64,000 nucleotides of DNA from Flavobacterium kingsejongi. Lineage in GTDB: Bacteria; Bacteroidota; Bacteroidia; Flavobacteriales; Flavobacteriaceae. How positions within the stretch are numbered: position 1 is the first letter of the stretch; the number at the start of each line of letters is the position of its first letter. Shown piece by piece: positions 55,305 to 64,000 of the stretch. Location of the stretch: NCBI RefSeq assembly GCF_003076475.1, contig NZ_CP020919.1, forward strand, positions 2,356,001 to 2,420,000, written 5' to 3'. The position numbers and the translations under genes are program-made. Below the pieces are notes generated by a model that ran no database searches, was not told the DNA's origin, and saw nothing but the letters and a program-made list of their open reading frames with translations.

Positions 55305-57296
55305 TTAGGTCAATTGATCTTGTAATGTTTTAATTTGATCCCTTAGTTTAGCGGCCTGCATGAAATCCAGATCTTTCGCTGCTTTTTCCATGGCCTTGCG
55401 GGTTTCCCTGATTTTCTTTTCGATTTCAGGTTTACTCAGGTATAAACTTTCCGGTTCAGCAGCTTTGTAAGCCTGATTTTCAAAATATTGTGTCGAAACA
55501 GAATTTTTAGCCAGTGCACTATCAATTTTTTTATTCAGTGCCATAGGTTGCAGGTTATGTTTGGTATTGTAATTCATCTGCTTTTCCCGGCGGTAATTGG
55601 TCTCATCAATCGTTTTTTGCATACTGGCAGTAACCTTATCGGCATACATGATGGCTTTACCATTGATGTTCCTGGCTGCCCGGCCCACTGTTTGGGTCAG
55701 GGAACGTGTGCTGCGTAAAAATCCTTCCTTATCGGCATCGAGGATTGCCACCAGAGATACTTCGGGTAAATCCAGTCCTTCCCGTAGCAGGTTGACCCCA
55801 ATCAGTACATCATAAAGTCCTTTTCGTAAATCCTGCATGATTTCTACCCGTTCCAGTGTGTCTACATCCGAATGGATATACCGGCAACGGATGGATACTT
55901 TGGTGAGGTATTTAGCAAGCTCTTCCGCCATTCTTTTGGTAAGTGTGGTCACCAGGACGCGCTCATCGACTTCGCAACGCAATTGTATCTCCTCAATAAG
56001 ATCGTCGATCTGGTTCAGGCTAGGGCGTACTTCGATAATAGGATCCAATAACCCAGTCGGGCGAATAACCTGTTCGACATAAATACCTTCTGATTTTTCC
56101 AGTTCATAATCGGCAGGTGTGGCAGATACATAGACGACCTGGTTTTGCATGCCTTCAAACTCCTCGAATTTAAGTGGGCGGTTGTCCATGGCGGCCGGCA
56201 ATCGAAAGCCATATTCTACGAGGTTTTCTTTTCGGGATCGGTCACCACCATACATGGCATGCACCTGTGAAATGGTCACGTGGCTTTCATCGACTACGAT
56301 CAGGTAATCTTTAGGAAAATAATCCAAAAGGCAGAAAGGGCGGGTTCCGGCAAGGCGTCCATCTAGATAGCGGGAATAATTTTCAATCCCCGAGCAATAG
56401 CCTAATTCCCGAATCATTTCGAGGTCAAAATTGGTACGTTCTTCGAGTCGTTTGGCTTCCAGGTGTTTTCCAATTTCTTTAAAATAATCGACTTGTTTCA
56501 CGAGATCCTGCTGGATTTGCCAAATCGCACCATTCAGGACTTCCGGAGAAGTTACGAACATATTGGCTGGATATATATTCAGGTCTGTATATTTTTCCAG
56601 TACCTGGGAAGTTTTGGCGTCAAAAGCTTCAATTTCTTCAATTTCATCGCCAAAGAAATGCACCCGGAAAGGTTCATCTCCATAGCTGGGGAATATTTCT
56701 ACGGTGTCACCCTTAATGCGGAAAGTACCTGGTGTAAACTCAGCTTCGGTGCGGGCATAAAGGCTCTGTACTAAACGGTGTAATAATTTAGTTCTTGAAA
56801 TGACCTGGTCTTTATGAATGGTGATGACATTTTTTTGGAATTCTACCGGGTTACCAATACCGTAAAGGCAGGAAACGGAAGAAACCACAATGATGTCACG
56901 CCTTCCGGAAAGTAGGGAAGATGTGGTGCTCAGACGCATTTTTTCCAGCTCTTCATTGATCGAAAGGTCTTTCTCAATATATGTACCACTGACAGGAATA
57001 AAGGCTTCAGGCTGGTAATAATCATAGTAGGATACAAAATATTCCACCGCGTTATTGGGGAAAAATTGCTTGAACTCGGAATACAATTGCGCTGCCAAAG
57101 TTTTATTGTGGGCCAATATTAGGGTCGGTTTTTGTACTTCCTGGATGACATTGGCCATCGTAAAGGTTTTTCCGGATCCTGTAACGCCTAATAAGGTTTG
57201 GTAACGCTCACCATCGGTAATGCCTTTGGCTAATTTTTGTATTGCTTGTGGCTGGTCGCCGGTGGGTTTATATTCGGATACAACTTGAAATTTCAT
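55305..57296 (-). CDS. uvrB: Excinuclease ABC subunit B
   Basis: A 663-residue nucleotide-excision-repair helicase-like subunit that receives damage from UvrA and recruits UvrC. Walker A GVTGSGKTFTMANV (about residues 39-52), the beta-hairpin region YYDYYQPEAFIPVSGTYIEKD (about 92-112), helicase motif II VVDESHVT (about 338), motif VI QTVGRAARNINGKA (about 540) and the C-terminal UVR motif (about 625-660: EIEKKIRETRKAMEKAAKDLDFMQAAKLRDQ). Normal length. The minus-strand -7 element TATATTTG lies at 57315-57322. Confidence 0.98.
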   Translation of the reverse strand: MKFQVVSEYKPTGDQPQAIQKLAKGITDGERYQTLLGVTGSGKTFTMANVIQEVQKPTLILAHNKTLAAQLYSEFKQFFPNNAVEYFVSYYDYYQPEAFIPVSGTYIEKDLSINEELEKMRLSTTSSLLSGRRDIIVVSSVSCLYGIGNPVEFQKNVITIHKDQVISRTKLLHRLVQSLYARTEAEFTPGTFRIKGDTVEIFPSYGDEPFRVHFFGDEIEEIEAFDAKTSQVLEKYTDLNIYPANMFVTSPEVLNGAIWQIQQDLVKQVDYFKEIGKHLEAKRLEERTNFDLEMIRELGYCSGIENYSRYLDGRLAGTRPFCLLDYFPKDYLIVVDESHVTISQVHAMYGGDRSRKENLVEYGFRLPAAMDNRPLKFEEFEGMQNQVVYVSATPADYELEKSEGIYVEQVIRPTGLLDPIIEVRPSLNQIDDLIEEIQLRCEVDERVLVTTLTKRMAEELAKYLTKVSIRCRYIHSDVDTLERVEIMQDLRKGLYDVLIGVNLLREGLDLPEVSLVAILDADKEGFLRSTRSLTQTVGRAARNINGKAIMYADKVTASMQKTIDETNYRREKQMNYNTKHNLQPMALNKKIDSALAKNSVSTQYFENQAYKAAEPESLYLSKPEIEKKIRETRKAMEKAAKDLDFMQAAKLRDQIKTLQDQLT

Positions 57297-57314
57297 AGTT
57301 TTTTTCTTGTTTCA

Positions 57315-57322
57315 CAAATATA
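57315..57322 (-). promoter_or_regulatory. Putative uvrB -7 element (TATATTTG)
   Basis: Exact TAnnTTTG match on the minus strand, 18 bases before the ATG. No SOS box is recognised. Confidence 0.5.
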
Positions 57323-57405
57323 AACAAATTGTTCCGATTGGTTTGTTAATCAAAATGTAACAGTTTCAGCCCAATTCTATATCTTTAGCCTTTTAATACC
57401 ACCGT

Positions 57406-58470
57406 ATGATTTTTAAAACAGTGCTCTATATTCTGAGCGGATTAGCTATTCTTTCTGTACTACTTCCTTTTATAAAAAAAGACCTTTGGATTTTCCGTGT
57501 TTTTGATTACCCGAGATTGCAAAAGTTTACAATTATTGGCGTATTGTCCTTTCTATGGGGTATGTTTTTTTGGGATACCCGACTGCTGATCGATTATGCG
57601 ATCTGGATTACACTTGTTTTTTCTTTCTTCTATCTCGGTTACCTGATTCTGCCTTTTACACCTTTTGGCAAGAAAATGATTGACCGTAAAGCGGTGGACG
57701 CAGGGACTGAAACATTACGTTTATTGGTGGCTAATGTGTACCAGTACAATGCAAGTTATGCTAAATTGGTACAGTTAGTAGAAAGTAAAAATGCAGACAT
57801 CGTATTTTTGGTTGAGACAGATCAGAAATGGCAGGAAGGTGTAAAATCAATCAAAAAAAATTACCCGTATTGTATCGAAATTCCACTGGACAATACTTAT
57901 GGAATGTTGTTGTATAGTAAATTACCTTTTCTACATGCCGAAACCAATTACCTGATTGATGCCGAAATCCCTTCTGTGATAGTTGATGTGAGCTTTAATG
58001 GGACTGCGGTTCGTATTTACGGGCTGCATCCTACCCCTCCGGTGCCGCAGGAAAATAGCCATAGTACAGATCGTGATGCGGAAATACTGATGATTGGAAA
58101 AATGGCCCATGAATATGAGGGTCCTTGTCTTGTTATCGGGGATCTTAATGATGTCGCCTGGAGTTATACGACTAAATTATTTTTAAAAATAAGTGGTTTA
58201 TTGGATCCGAGACGGGGCAGGGGAATGTACAGTACTTTTCATGCCAAATATCCTTTTTTACGCTGGCCACTGGATCATTTTTTCGTCAGCAGCCATTTCC
58301 GATTGACTGATCTGCAGGTAGAGCCGACTATTGATTCCGATCACTTTCCAATTAGCATAAGCCTCATTATTGCAGCGAAAGATGAAGAAAACCAACTTGA
58401 AGCCGATGCAGAAGACAAGCAATTGGTCGAAGAGAAAATTGAAGCCGGACTAAACGACGAACCAATTTAG
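57406..58470 (+). CDS. Membrane-anchored endonuclease/exonuclease/phosphatase (EEP) family protein
   Basis: A 354-residue protein with three N-terminal membrane segments (about residues 4-22, 38-58 and 64-85) and then an EEP domain: RLLVANVYQYNASYAKLV (about 103), DIVFLVETDQKW with the metal Glu (about 135), VRIYGLHPTPPVP (about 205), CLVIGDLNDVAWS (about 245) and PLDHFFVSSHF ... DSDHFPISISL with the catalytic Asp-His (about 287 and 307). This layout is common in Bacteroidota and its substrate (nucleic acid, lipid or sugar phosphate) is unknown. The Glu/Asp-rich tail is unusual. Its stop overlaps the rlmF stop. Confidence 0.9.
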   Translation: MIFKTVLYILSGLAILSVLLPFIKKDLWIFRVFDYPRLQKFTIIGVLSFLWGMFFWDTRLLIDYAIWITLVFSFFYLGYLILPFTPFGKKMIDRKAVDAGTETLRLLVANVYQYNASYAKLVQLVESKNADIVFLVETDQKWQEGVKSIKKNYPYCIEIPLDNTYGMLLYSKLPFLHAETNYLIDAEIPSVIVDVSFNGTAVRIYGLHPTPPVPQENSHSTDRDAEILMIGKMAHEYEGPCLVIGDLNDVAWSYTTKLFLKISGLLDPRRGRGMYSTFHAKYPFLRWPLDHFFVSSHFRLTDLQVEPTIDSDHFPISISLIIAAKDEENQLEADAEDKQLVEEKIEAGLNDEPI

Positions 58471-59411
58471 AAAGTCCATTGCTGTTGCTGTAGTTCCGAT
58501 AAAAAAGTCCATGCAATAAAACGGCTTGTTTTCTGGCCCTGCGCCATGTGAATTGTTTTTATCGTTACGGCATTTACTTTATTTAGTGTTTTATACAGGC
58601 TTGGTAAATGGGAGTTTTTGGAGACCAGTGTGGTAAACCATAGGCATTGCATTGGGTATTTGGCACTTTCATAAATCATCTGTGTGATAAAAGCCAGTTC
58701 ACCACCTTCGTACCATAGTTCGGTATGTTGTCCTCCAAAATTTAAAACGGCTTTGGTAGCCTTTTCATTTTTCAGGTTGCTTATTTTGCGCAGTGTGCCT
58801 TTAGTAGCTTCCGCTTCCGAATTATGGAAAGGGGGATTACACATTGTAAATGCAAATTTATCTTCTGGCTGTATGATTTCCCTGAAAATGAATTTCGGGT
58901 TCAATTGTTGTTGCAGGCTGATGACATCATTCAGTCTTGGATTTTTTTCGATGATGCTGATGCAGTTCTCAATAGCGACAGGATCAATATCGCTTCCGAC
59001 AAAACTCCATCCATAGGCGGTGTTGCCTACTATAGGGTAGATGCAATTTGCTCCGGTTCCAATATCCAATCCTACGACACCATTGCCTTCCGGGATTGCA
59101 TTGTGGTTGGATAAAGCGAGCAGGTCAGCAATATAGTGGATATAATCGGCTCTTCCCGGGATGGGAGGGCAGAGGTAATTTTCAGGAATATCCCAATCCT
59201 GCAGGTTGTAATACGTTTGCAATAAAGCTTTGTTGAGCATCTTTACCGCATCAGGATTGCTAAAATCGATAGTTTCTGCGTCGTATTTATTTATAAAAAC
59301 AAAAGGCTTTATTTCGGGGCACTGCTCTTCCAAAAGCGCAAAATCATACCGCAGGCGGTGGGGATTGCGCGAATGTAGATTGTTTTTTTCTATTGCAATT
59401 TTAGCTTTCAT
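58467..59411 (-). CDS. rlmF: 23S rRNA (adenine(1618)-N(6))-methyltransferase
   Basis: A 314-residue Rossmann-fold methyltransferase for 23S rRNA A1618. Landmarks: LHSRNPHRLRYDFALLEEQCPEIKPFV, WDIPENYLCPPIPGRADYIHYIADLL, SAM motif I VVGLDIGTGANCIYPI (about residue 113), VGSDIDPVAIENC (about 138), and the catalytic NPPF in FAFTMCNPPFHNS (about 192). Size is normal. Convergent with the EEP gene, sharing the bases TTAG at the stops. No terminator between them is visible. Confidence 0.94.
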   Translation of the reverse strand: MKAKIAIEKNNLHSRNPHRLRYDFALLEEQCPEIKPFVFINKYDAETIDFSNPDAVKMLNKALLQTYYNLQDWDIPENYLCPPIPGRADYIHYIADLLALSNHNAIPEGNGVVGLDIGTGANCIYPIVGNTAYGWSFVGSDIDPVAIENCISIIEKNPRLNDVISLQQQLNPKFIFREIIQPEDKFAFTMCNPPFHNSEAEATKGTLRKISNLKNEKATKAVLNFGGQHTELWYEGGELAFITQMIYESAKYPMQCLWFTTLVSKNSHLPSLYKTLNKVNAVTIKTIHMAQGQKTSRFIAWTFLSELQQQQWTF

Positions 59412-59465
59412 GAGAATAATTTCGGGACAAAGATAACCATTCTGTGTGGGAAATGAAGAAACAAA

Positions 59466-59492
59466 AAAAGACGGCTATAGTAGCCGTCTTTT
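59466..59492. terminator. Intrinsic terminator of icd
   Basis: Perfect 12-bp stem AAAAGACGGCTA/TAGCCGTCTTTT (59466-59477 with 59481-59492). Confidence 0.9.
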
Positions 59493-59513
59493 ACGATATG
59501 ATTCAAATGTGAA

Positions 59514-61802
<2,289 letters not shown>

Positions 61803-62040
61803 TTACGAATAGTAGGGACTCGAAAACGATTGAATTATGAATATCATAATTTTAGTTTTAATTAATGAGAAATCAATACGTATCATTCCTCATTTTAAAT
61901 CGAATAGTAAAATATTTAAGGCTTCCTTAATTAGTTTGCAATCACCGGATTAATGGATATTTCACAATAGCCGGGAAGACATCGTTTTTTTAAGAAATGA
62001 ATCGATTAAAGGGACTTCATGGTAAGGGGATAAGGCAAAA

Positions 62041-62067
62041 AAAAATCCCGGCAATGCCGGGATTTTT
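62041..62067 (-). terminator. Intrinsic terminator of rplS
   Basis: Perfect 13-bp stem with GC core TCCCGGCA/TGCCGGGA around a one-base centre (effective loop CAATG), flanked by A and T runs. Confidence 0.92.
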
Positions 62068-62086
62068 ATAGTCGAAAGACAATAGA

Positions 62087-62437
62087 TTATCTTCTTCTGT
62101 CTTTAATTTTTGCTTTTTTACCAGTAAGTTCTCTAAAGTAGAAAATACGAGCTCTACGTACTTTACCTCTTTTGTTAACTTCAACTTTTTGTAAAGCAGG
62201 AAGGTTAACTGGGAAGATACGCTCAACACCGATAGCACCTGACATTTTACGGATTGTAAAAGTTTCAGTGTTTCCAGAACCTCTTCTTTGAAGTACAACT
62301 CCTTTGAAGAACTGAGTTCTTGTTTTTTCACCCTCTTTAATTTCGTAGTAAACCGTGATAGTATCACCAGCTCCGAACACAGGGAAATCTTTTCTTGCAA
62401 CGAACTCGTCTTGAACGAATTTCAATAAATCTGCCAT
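62087..62437 (-). CDS. rplS: 50S ribosomal protein L19
   Basis: A 116-residue ribosomal protein at the 30S-50S interface. The L19 pattern is clear: FPVFGAGDTITVYYEIKEGEKTRTQFFKGVVLQRRGSGNTETFTIRKMSGAIGVERIFPVNLPALQKVEVNKRGKVRRARIFYFREL, with a basic C-terminus. It has its own -7 element and a structured leader of about 70 bases, while trmD is 181 bases upstream on the same strand. A strong terminator follows. Confidence 0.98.
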   Translation of the reverse strand: MADLLKFVQDEFVARKDFPVFGAGDTITVYYEIKEGEKTRTQFFKGVVLQRRGSGNTETFTIRKMSGAIGVERIFPVNLPALQKVEVNKRGKVRRARIFYFRELTGKKAKIKDRRR

Positions 62438-62505
62438 TTTGACTTAATTTAAATTGGTTGATCAGAACAACATTCACGGTTCTCGCCAGAGGTTGATCTA
62501 AATTT
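62438..62505 (-). ncRNA. rplS 5' leader, candidate L19 autoregulatory RNA
   Basis: The transcribed leader (predicted start near 62505) contains a hairpin AGAAC/GTTCT (62479-62483 with 62464-62468, ten-base loop) and two copies of GATCAACC on the minus strand (62491-62498 and 62456-62463) flanking it. From memory, an L19 ribosomal leader motif has been described in Flavobacteria; I could not compare it here. Confidence 0.5.
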
Positions 62506-62510
62506 GGCTG

Positions 62511-62518
62511 CAAATGTA
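62511..62518 (-). promoter_or_regulatory. Putative rplS -7 element (TACATTTG)
   Basis: Exact TAnnTTTG match on the minus strand, 73 bases before the ATG, giving rplS a promoter separate from trmD. Confidence 0.6.
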
Positions 62519-62618
62519 AAAAAAATATTTTGAATTTTATATTTTAAAAGATACAATTATAGTAAAAATGTATCAGTAGGCTAATGTGTTTATCATTAGG
62601 CTGTTTGATGTACTGAAA

Positions 62619-63296
62619 TTAATCTTCCAGTAAATCCGGGCGCCTGTTTTTGGTATGTTCGTATGCCATGTCTTCACGCCACTTATCGATTTTTGCAAAA
62701 TGTCCGCTGAGTAAAACATCCGGAACCTTCCATCCTTTGTATTCTGCCGGGCGTGTATAAATAGGTCCGGATAGTAAATTATCCTGGAAACTGTCGGTCA
62801 GGGCAGAAGTTTCGTCACTGAGTACTCCGGGAATCAGGCGGATCAGGGCATCAGACAATACCAGTGCTCCAAGTTCGCCACCCGATAAAACGTAATCGCC
62901 AATCGAAATTTCTTTTGTAATAAACTGGTCCCGTACACGTTGGTCTACTCCTTTATAATGTCCGCAGAGGATAATGATGTTTTTCAGCATTGACATTTTA
63001 TTGGCCATGCCCTGGTTCAGGGTTTCCCCATCAGGACTCATATAGATGATCTCGTCGTAGGTACGCTCACTTTTTAGTTTCGCAATACAATCGTCTATCG
63101 GTTGTATCATCATCACCATACCGGCACCACCACCAAATTGATAATCATCCACGCTTTTTTGCCGGTTTGTGGTATAGTCCCGTAAGTTGTGAAAATGAAC
63201 TTCCACAAGTCCTTTGTCTATAGCTCTTTTCATAATGGAAGCTTCAAAAGGGCTTCGGAGCAATTCCGGTAAAACAGTAATGATATCAATCCGCAT
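62619..63296 (-). CDS. trmD: tRNA (guanine-N1-)-methyltransferase
   Basis: A 225-residue SPOUT-class enzyme that methylates G37 of tRNAs reading CNN codons and prevents frameshifts. Start [21 protein letters not shown] at 63296. Conserved points: [18 protein letters not shown] (about residues 51-68), [33 protein letters not shown] (about 106) and the deep-knot [29 protein letters not shown] (about 128-156). In many bacteria trmD and rplS share an operon; here they are adjacent on one strand with a 181-base gap containing a separate rplS promoter. Confidence 0.97.
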   Translation of the reverse strand: MRIDIITVLPELLRSPFEASIMKRAIDKGLVEVHFHNLRDYTTNRQKSVDDYQFGGGAGMVMMIQPIDDCIAKLKSERTYDEIIYMSPDGETLNQGMANKMSMLKNIIILCGHYKGVDQRVRDQFITKEISIGDYVLSGGELGALVLSDALIRLIPGVLSDETSALTDSFQDNLLSGPIYTRPAEYKGWKVPDVLLSGHFAKIDKWREDMAYEHTKNRRPDLLED

Positions 63297-63418
63297 AACA
63301 TAAAAATTTGACCGCAAAGGTAGTCTATCTGTTTAAAAATAGAAAACCTTAATTCGGATGGTGTGTTTTCGTACCCAAGGGGAACGATAATTATAGTTTG
63401 TAAAGTAAAAAGAAGTGG

Positions 63419-63868
63419 TTAAACGCCAAATTGTTTCAAATGGTGATCCAGGTGTTTCCATTGCATGTAATCCCATTCTTCCGGAGTCAGGGTACCGAAT
63501 ATCGGATGTTTCGGATTGCGTATTACGCTATGGCCTTCCTCTGAAAAACGCTTGATCATAGCAATAAGGTCTTTTTTGGAAGCATGGAAATCATGCATGC
63601 CTTTTACTTCAAATTCTTTAGCGGTAGGCAGGTTGTTTTTGAAAGGCGTATCGCTCATGATACTCTTTTTGATCATTTTTCCGAACAGGAATCCCATAAG
63701 CCCACGTTTGATGACCAATTCACCAAAAGCTACCTTAATTAGGAGCTGGCAGTGCACCAGCATCTGGCCAACATTCATGGTGCCCCATTCGTTAAGTGTG
63801 ATTGGGGAAAGTTGTTCAATCCTGTTGATAATTGCCTGATTGCCTTCGGCATTAAAAATGCTTTTCAT
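63419..63868 (-). CDS. DUF1569 (DinB-like) protein
   Basis: A 149-residue soluble protein of the DUF1569 group, a branch of the DinB/YfiT four-helix-bundle proteins. Potential metal His residues: GTMNVGQMLVHCQLLIKVAFGEL (about residue 38), GMHDFHASKKDLIAMI, HPIFGTLTPEEWDYMQWKHLDHHLKQFGV (about 122-149; His-x-x-His-His at the end). The function is not known; relatives may be thiol-dependent transferases. It lies 122 bases upstream of trmD on the same strand without a terminator. Confidence 0.88.
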   Translation of the reverse strand: MKSIFNAEGNQAIINRIEQLSPITLNEWGTMNVGQMLVHCQLLIKVAFGELVIKRGLMGFLFGKMIKKSIMSDTPFKNNLPTAKEFEVKGMHDFHASKKDLIAMIKRFSEEGHSVIRNPKHPIFGTLTPEEWDYMQWKHLDHHLKQFGV

Positions 63869-64000
63869 GATTTGATTTTATAAAAAGCGAATTTACAAAA
63901 ATCCGGGCGGATCACATATTTATTTTTTGAGAGTGCGTTTCTTTTTTTACAGGAGAAAAATAGCGGTATTTTTAGGATAAATTTAGAGGTATAGCCAACT

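Noticed and set aside
62017..62400. 127-codon alternative frame overlapping rplS
   Set aside because: The rplS frame matches L19 over its full length; the other is a shifted-frame shadow.

Overview
The window is chromosomal DNA from a member of the Flavobacteriaceae, most likely Flavobacterium or a close relative. The evidence is AT-rich DNA, Bacteroidota-type promoters (-7 element TAnnTTTG, sometimes with TTG 17-23 nt upstream), two proteins with type IX secretion system (T9SS) C-terminal sorting domains, a gliding-motility lipoprotein (GldI), a type III glutamine synthetase, a monomeric NADP-isocitrate dehydrogenase and sucC standing apart from sucD. Most genes are housekeeping genes in short operons separated by clear intrinsic terminators. 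I see no tRNA, rRNA, CRISPR array or prophage.

Layout. 1-7.6 kb: a small lipoprotein, an ABM-fold protein, a YtxH-like pair, glutamine synthetase III, a two-OmpA-domain protein, purM and a GNAT/unknown pair. 7.9-17.4 kb: a membrane TPR-HTH protein followed by a very large SprB-repeat surface protein. It has 24 repeats of exactly 76 residues (228 bp) and a T9SS tail, and is interrupted by an in-frame TGA in repeat 4. 17.8-19.2 kb: a complete IS3-family insertion sequence (both inverted repeats, 3-bp target duplication, frameshift heptamer). 19.3-22 kb: a leftward DHH phosphoesterase-gldI-cyclophilin/FKBP operon. 22.1-32.6 kb: guaA, a LysM/receptor-fold protein, osmC-like, DUF3820, pyrG, yidC, a MORN protein and mnmA. 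32.6-35.5 kb: a leftward methionine-related operon (trans-sulfuration enzyme, homoserine dehydrogenase) behind a SAM-I riboswitch with a terminator platform. 35.5-41.7 kb: an MFS/HlyD/TolC efflux system with an AraC regulator and a DMT exporter. 42-49.5 kb: a T9SS-secreted subtilase, a nitronate monooxygenase-like enzyme, carbonic anhydrase, a Na+/H+ antiporter, alkaline phosphatase, and a divergent MerC/Fur-family pair sharing a palindrome. 49.5-64 kb: lysA, sucC, an outer-membrane beta-barrel protein, DUF1456, a methyltransferase, an esterase, uvrB, a membrane EEP phosphatase, rlmF, icd, rplS with a structured leader, trmD and a DUF1569 protein.

How the parts connect. The adhesin-like repeat protein, GldI and the T9SS-tailed protease all belong to the cell-surface/gliding/secretion biology of this phylum. 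The most notable points are the nonsense codon inside a near-identical repeat array (possible recombination-reversible silencing, a real pseudogene, or an assembly error), the riboswitch whose terminator carries a second copy of the P1 5' strand, the MerC/Fur palindrome, and the rplS leader. No wholly new system is evident; the strongest candidate for undescribed behaviour is the interrupted repeat adhesin and its upstream regulator-like neighbour.
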